A DNA stretch of 5,412 bases from the NCBI GenBank assembly GCA_965371325.1, contig CBDUXZ010000161.1:1-5412 (forward strand), given 5' to 3'. The notes below the pieces were generated by a model. It did no database searches. It was not told where the DNA came from and worked only from the letters and a program-made list of their open reading frames with translations. Shown in pieces: positions 4,956 to 5,412 of this stretch. The stretch is from CBDUXZ01 sp965371325 [NCBI: uncultured bacterium] (GTDB lineage Bacteria > JAUYMQ01). Made by a program: the position numbers and the translations under genes. How positions within the stretch are numbered: position 1 is the first letter of the stretch; each line of letters starts with the position of its first letter.

Positions 4956-5412
4956 ATGGGAGCGCGAATAAACGCCGCGCCGAAAAAGAAGCGCGCCGCC
5001 AGGAAAGGCGCCCCGAAGAAGCGCTCCACAGCTTCCCGGAAGCGCATTCCGAAGAGCAAGGTAAAGCGCGGAATTGAAGCTTCGGAATCTCCGCTCGCGC
5101 CGGACGACCCCGTGCTTGCGAAGACGCTCGAACGCATTCGCAAGACGGGCGGGTGCGCCTTGGGCGCATACCGCGATCCGCTTTCGGGGAAAGCCCTCGT
5201 GCTCGCCTCTCTCCCCGTCTCCTCCATCGAACCCACCCCTTTTCAGCGGGAGCTCTCCCCCGCGCACACCAGGCGGCTTGTTCAGAAGATTGAAGAGAGC
5301 GGCGCGTTCCTCGATCCCGTCATTGCGGTGGCGTCGCCGTCGGGCGAATTCTGGACACCGAACGGGCGCCACCGTCTGGCCGCGGCGCGCGCGCTCGGCC
5401 TCCACGCGATCT
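4956..5412 (+). CDS. ParB-like N-terminal domain protein with a basic histone-like tail (3' end cut off)
   Basis: The frame is open from ATG 4956 to the window end, giving 152 complete residues. A purine-rich GAAGGAA (4944-4950) upstream supports the start. Residues 1-38 carry 17 Lys/Arg and no Asp/Glu, with a repeated APKK element (8-11 and 19-22 APKKR), like histone H1 or Lys-rich DNA-binding tails. After a linker, residues about 60-84 (including GAYRDPLSGK, 70-79) lead into a ParB-N fold: LPVSSIEPTPFQREL (86-100), SGAFLDPVIAV (115-125) and TPNGRHRLAAARALG (134-148). The last corresponds to box II (GERRxRA) that binds CTP in true ParB proteins, here with NGRHR in place of GERR. In ParB this fold is a CTP-operated DNA clamp; any such activity here is inference. 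No parA or parS is visible in the window, so a chromosome-segregation role is unsupported. The missing C-terminus would show whether a helix-turn-helix follows. Confidence 0.87.
   Translation, partial: MGARINAAPKKKRAARKGAPKKRSTASRKRIPKSKVKRGIEASESPLAPDDPVLAKTLERIRKTGGCALGAYRDPLSGKALVLASLPVSSIEPTPFQRELSPAHTRRLVQKIEESGAFLDPVIAVASPSGEFWTPNGRHRLAAARALGLHAI

Noticed and set aside
4277-5405. Two - strand open frames (4277-5236 and 4926-5405)
   Set aside because: They run opposite the redoxin and ParB-like genes. The + strand reading gives clear thioredoxin and ParB-N motifs, so these are shadows.
4956-5412. Chromosome-partition parB of a parAB operon
   Set aside because: No parA precedes it, no parS-like 16-bp palindrome was seen, the N-terminus is a basic tail, and the box II motif is non-canonical, so only ParB-N domain membership is claimed.

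Overview
The window is a G+C-rich stretch (38 of the first 60 bases are G or C) of tightly packed bacterial DNA. It holds six genes, all on the + strand. The first is cut by the left edge and the last by the right edge. I see no tRNA, rRNA, CRISPR array, insertion sequence or phage gene. The gene content (class II haloalkane dehalogenase, luciferase-like oxidoreductase, dimethylformamidase-like protein, and a ParB-domain protein of a type I associate with Deltaproteobacteria and related uncultured lineages) suggests an uncultured soil or marine bacterium near Desulfobacterota, Binatota or Tectomicrobia. That placement is a low-confidence inference from gene families and codon style.

Layout: (1) 1-1394, the C-terminal 463 residues of a protein of the N,N-dimethylformamidase large-subunit family. 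(2) 1432-2313, a complete haloalkane dehalogenase of the LinB/DhaA class with every catalytic residue in place. (3) 2342-3208, a classical short-chain dehydrogenase/reductase. (4) 3270-4286, a luciferase-like, probably F420-dependent oxidoreductase. (5) 4325-4906, a thioredoxin-fold protein with a CNHC motif. (6) 4956-5412, the start of a ParB-N domain protein with an extremely basic, histone-like N-terminal tail. Gaps between genes are 28 to 61 bases. Each gap from 1395 to 4955 holds a short inverted repeat, and the one after gene 3 looks like a weak intrinsic terminator.

The first five genes read as a catabolic or detoxification neighbourhood. The best-supported functional link is that haloalkane dehalogenase turns a halogenated carbon into an alcohol, which the adjacent dehydrogenase could oxidise. 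The dimethylformamidase-like hydrolase and the flavin-type oxidoreductase could act on the same or related small nitrogen- or halogen-containing compounds. Co-transcription of genes 1-3 is plausible from spacing, while genes 4 and 5 may be a separate unit. The ParB-like gene is probably functionally unrelated. I found no clear evidence of a wholly new system. The most unusual items are the histone-tailed ParB-domain protein and the complete dehalogenase placed among these oxidoreductases.
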